Shown one piece after another: positions 61,701 through 64,000 of a stretch of DNA of 64,000 nucleotides. The stretch spans positions 1,426,001 to 1,490,000 of the forward strand of contig JAUJPP010000012.1 of NCBI GenBank assembly GCA_030562195.1. Direction: 5' to 3'. Each line of letters begins with the position of its first letter. Position 1 is the first letter of the stretch. Origin of the DNA: Nipponacmea schrenckii. Its lineage: Eukaryota > Mollusca > Gastropoda > Lottiidae. The position numbers and the translations under genes are program-made. The notes beneath the pieces are model-generated. The model saw only the letters and a list, made by a program, of their open reading frames with translations, ran no database searches and was not told the DNA's origin.

Positions 61701-63665
61701 TTTCCTCCTGAGATAGATAGAACCTTTCCTCCTGCGTTAGATAGAGTTGGATAGAATCTTTCCTCCTGCGTTAGATAGAACCTTTCCTCCTGCGTTAGAT
61801 AGAATCTTTCCTCCTGCGTTAGATAGAATCTTTCCTCCTGAGTTAGATAGAATGTTTCCTCTGGAGATAGATAGAATGTTTCCTCCTGAGTTAGATAGAA
61901 TCTTTCCTCCTGAGTTAGATAGAATCTTTCCTCCTGAGTTAGATAGAATGTTTCCTCAGGAGATAGATATAATGTTTCCTCCTGAGTTAGATAGAACCTT
62001 TCCTCCTGAGATAGATAGAACCTTTCCTCCTGCGTTAGATAGAATCTTTCCTCCTGAGTTAGATAGAATCTTTCCTCCTGAGTTAGATAGAATCTTTCCT
62101 CCTGAGTTGGATAGAATCTTTCCTCCTGAGTTGGATAGAATCTTTCCTCCTGAGATAGATAGAATCTTTCCTCCTGAGATAGATAGAATCTTTCCTCCTG
62201 AGTTAGATAGAATCTTTCCTCCTGAGATAGATAGAATCTTTCCTCCTGAGTTGGATAGAATCTTTCCTCCTGAGATAGATAGAATCTTTCCTCCTGAGTT
62301 GGATAGAATCTTTCCTCCTGAGATAGATAGAATCTTTCCTCCTGAGATAGATAGAATGTTTCCTCAGGAGATAGATAGAATGTTTCCTCCTGAGTTAGAT
62401 AGAATCTTTCCTCCTGAGTTGGATAGAATCTTTCCTCCTGAGTTGGATAGAATCTTTCCTCCTGAGTTAGATAGAGTTGGATAGAATCTTTCCTCCTGAG
62501 ATAGATAGAATCTTTCCTCCTGAGTTAGATAGAATCTTTCCTCTTGAGTTAGATAGAATCTTTCCTCCTGAGTTGGATAGAATCTTTCCTCCTGAGTTAG
62601 ATAGAGTTGGATAGAATCTTTCCTCCTGAGATAGATAGAATCTTCCCTCCTGAGTTAGATAGAATCTTTCCTCCTGAGCTGGATAGAATCTTTCCTCCTG
62701 AGTTGGATAGAATCTTTCCTCCTGAGATAGATAGAATCTTTCCTCCTGAGTTGGATAGAATCTTTCCTCCTGAGTTGGATAGAATCTTTCCTCCTGAGTT
62801 AGATAGAATCTTTCCTCCTGAGATAGATAGAATCTTTCCTTCTGAGATAGATAGAATCTTTCCTCCTGAGTTAGATAGAATCTTTCCTCCTGAGTTAGAT
62901 AGAATCTTTCCTCCTGAGATAGATAGAATCTTTCCTCCTGAGTTGGATAGAATCTTTCCTCCTGAGTTGGATAGAATCTTTCCTCCTGAGATAGATAGAA
63001 TCTTTCCTCCTGAGATAGATAGAATCTTTCCTCCTGAGTTAGATAGAATCTTTCCTCCTGAGCTGGATAGAATCTTTCCTCCTGAGTTGGATAGAATCTT
63101 TCCTCCTGAGATAGATAGAATCTTTCCTCCTGAGTTAGATAGAATCTTTCCTCCTGAGATAGATATAATCTTTCCTCCGGAGATAGATATAATGTTTCCT
63201 TCTGAGTTAGATAGAATCTTTCCTCCTGCGTTAGATAGAATCTTTCCTCCTGAGTTAGATAGAATCTTTCCTCCTGAGCTGGATAGAATCTTTCCTCCTG
63301 AGTTAGATAGAATCTTTCCTCCTGAGATAGATAGAATCTTTCCTCTTGAGTTAGATATAATCTTTCCTTCTGAGTTAGATAGAATCTTTCCTCCTGAGTT
63401 AGATAGAATCTTTCCTCCTGAGATAGATAGAATCTTTCCTCCTGAGATAGATAGAATCTTTCCTCCTGAGATAGATAGAATCTTTCCTCCTGAGTTAGAT
63501 AGAATCTTTCCTCCTGAGTTAGATAGAATCTTTCCTCCTGAGATAGATAGAATGTTTCCTTCTGAGTTAGATAGAATCTTTCCTCCTGAGTTAGATAGAA
63601 TCTTTCCTCCTGAGTTAGATATAATGTTTCCTCCTGAGTTAGATAGAATCTTTCCTCCTGATTTA
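58739..63665 (+). repeat. 24-bp minisatellite, about 200 copies, with higher-order structure
   Basis: The unit is gatagaatctttcctcctgagtt(a/g), 24 bp. Variants include gagata, gcgtta, aacctt, gttggatag and aggagata. A higher-order repeat of 481 bp (20 units plus one base, marked by an extra T near 59177 and 59656) links 59190-59670 with 59671-60150. Another of 514 bp (21 units plus a 10-bp short unit) links 61233-61746 with 61747-62260. The 10-bp short unit (gatagagttggatag junctions) recurs near 60600, 60682, 60764, 60966, 61240, 61754, 62484 and 62614. Because 24 is a multiple of 3, long ORFs appear by default. Confidence 0.97.
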
Positions 63666-64000
63666 AAGATAGAATCTTAGCTACTGCTTTAGATACAATA
63701 AATCTATGCTCCTGATGTCTGGATAATAAGAAACATTATAAAAGTGGTTAGACTAATCCTCTTTATAATACCATACTTTCTCAGCTCATAGTTTACAAGA
63801 TAAACTTTTTTACAGTATATTTTAAAAAGGGTTTTAAAGTCAAGTAATAGAATAGAAATGTGAAAGGACAGTATGTGTTTAAAAAAAACCAGGTAAATGT
63901 GACAATGAATAATACAGGGTTGATGATCTTCAGTAAATATCAAGTTTACTGAGTCAGTATGTTAAATCTATCTATTAGTAATTAGTTAGTTAGTTATCTC
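63666..64000. other. Right flank of the minisatellite
   Basis: AT-rich, ending in taattagttagttagttat. No gene is recognised. Confidence 0.4.

Noticed and set aside
58652..63680. Long plus-strand ORFs encoding (DRIFPPEL)n, up to 357 codons, as a repeat protein
   Set aside because: The unit is 24 bp, so any stop-free frame stays open by default. The frame is broken repeatedly by 10-bp and 1-bp length changes. No start context, signal peptide or splice signals are seen, and several ORFs are bounded only by array irregularities.
1..64000. tRNA, rRNA or other structured RNA genes
   Set aside because: No convincing tRNA cloverleaf or rRNA segment was noticed on reading. A dedicated covariance-model search would be needed to exclude small RNAs.

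Overview
This is nuclear DNA of an animal, most likely a mollusc. It is AT-rich, and every multi-exon gene has GT-AG introns with consistent phases. Seven protein-coding genes are supported. The mollusc call rests on a tandem-core repeat at 29.2-32.7 kb that resembles the 'pearl'-type mobile elements known from molluscs, and on the general look of the gene models. The species is an inference and cannot be fixed from the sequence alone.

Layout. 1-4.4 kb: 5' part of ABCF1 (minus strand, running off the left edge), with a 1.58 kb inverted-repeat element in one intron. 4.4-7 kb: repeat-rich spacer with a foldback and a tandem duplication. 7.5-17.5 kb: complete CCDC39 (minus, 22 coding exons, 943 aa), the axonemal ruler protein of motile cilia; one intron carries a 47-bp minisatellite that copies its own 3' splice site. 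17.7-23 kb: spacer with a perfect hairpin and a 20-bp minisatellite. 23.1-24.4 kb: intronless PKDCC/VLK-like secretory-pathway kinase (minus). 24.4-30.5 kb: gene-poor spacer. 30.6-34.7 kb: four-exon BLVRB-like NAD(P)-binding protein (minus) with a tandem-core mobile element in its last intron. 36.6-39.7 kb: six-exon arylacetamide-deacetylase-like lipase/esterase (minus, 408 aa). 42.3-47.4 kb: SLC16-family monocarboxylate transporter (minus, 634 aa) with a pogo-like MITE in intron 1. 53.7-55.2 kb: 5' exons of an MRH (mannose-6-phosphate-receptor homology) lectin-fold protein (plus), head-to-head with the transporter. 58.7-63.7 kb: a 4.9 kb minisatellite of a 24-bp unit with higher-order structure.

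The genes do not form a pathway: the window is an ordinary metazoan gene neighbourhood. It is distinctive for its repeat load. Four large minisatellites (unit lengths 47, 20, 17 and 24 bp), a tandem-core element and several inverted-repeat elements are present, two of them intimately tied to gene structure. I found no convincing new multi-gene system. The strongest second-look items are the splice-site-duplicating minisatellite in CCDC39, the TIR/TTA-flanked element with an unknown ORF inside ABCF1, the 24-bp array, and the ambiguous end of the MRH gene. All exon boundaries were read by eye from splice signals and frame continuity.
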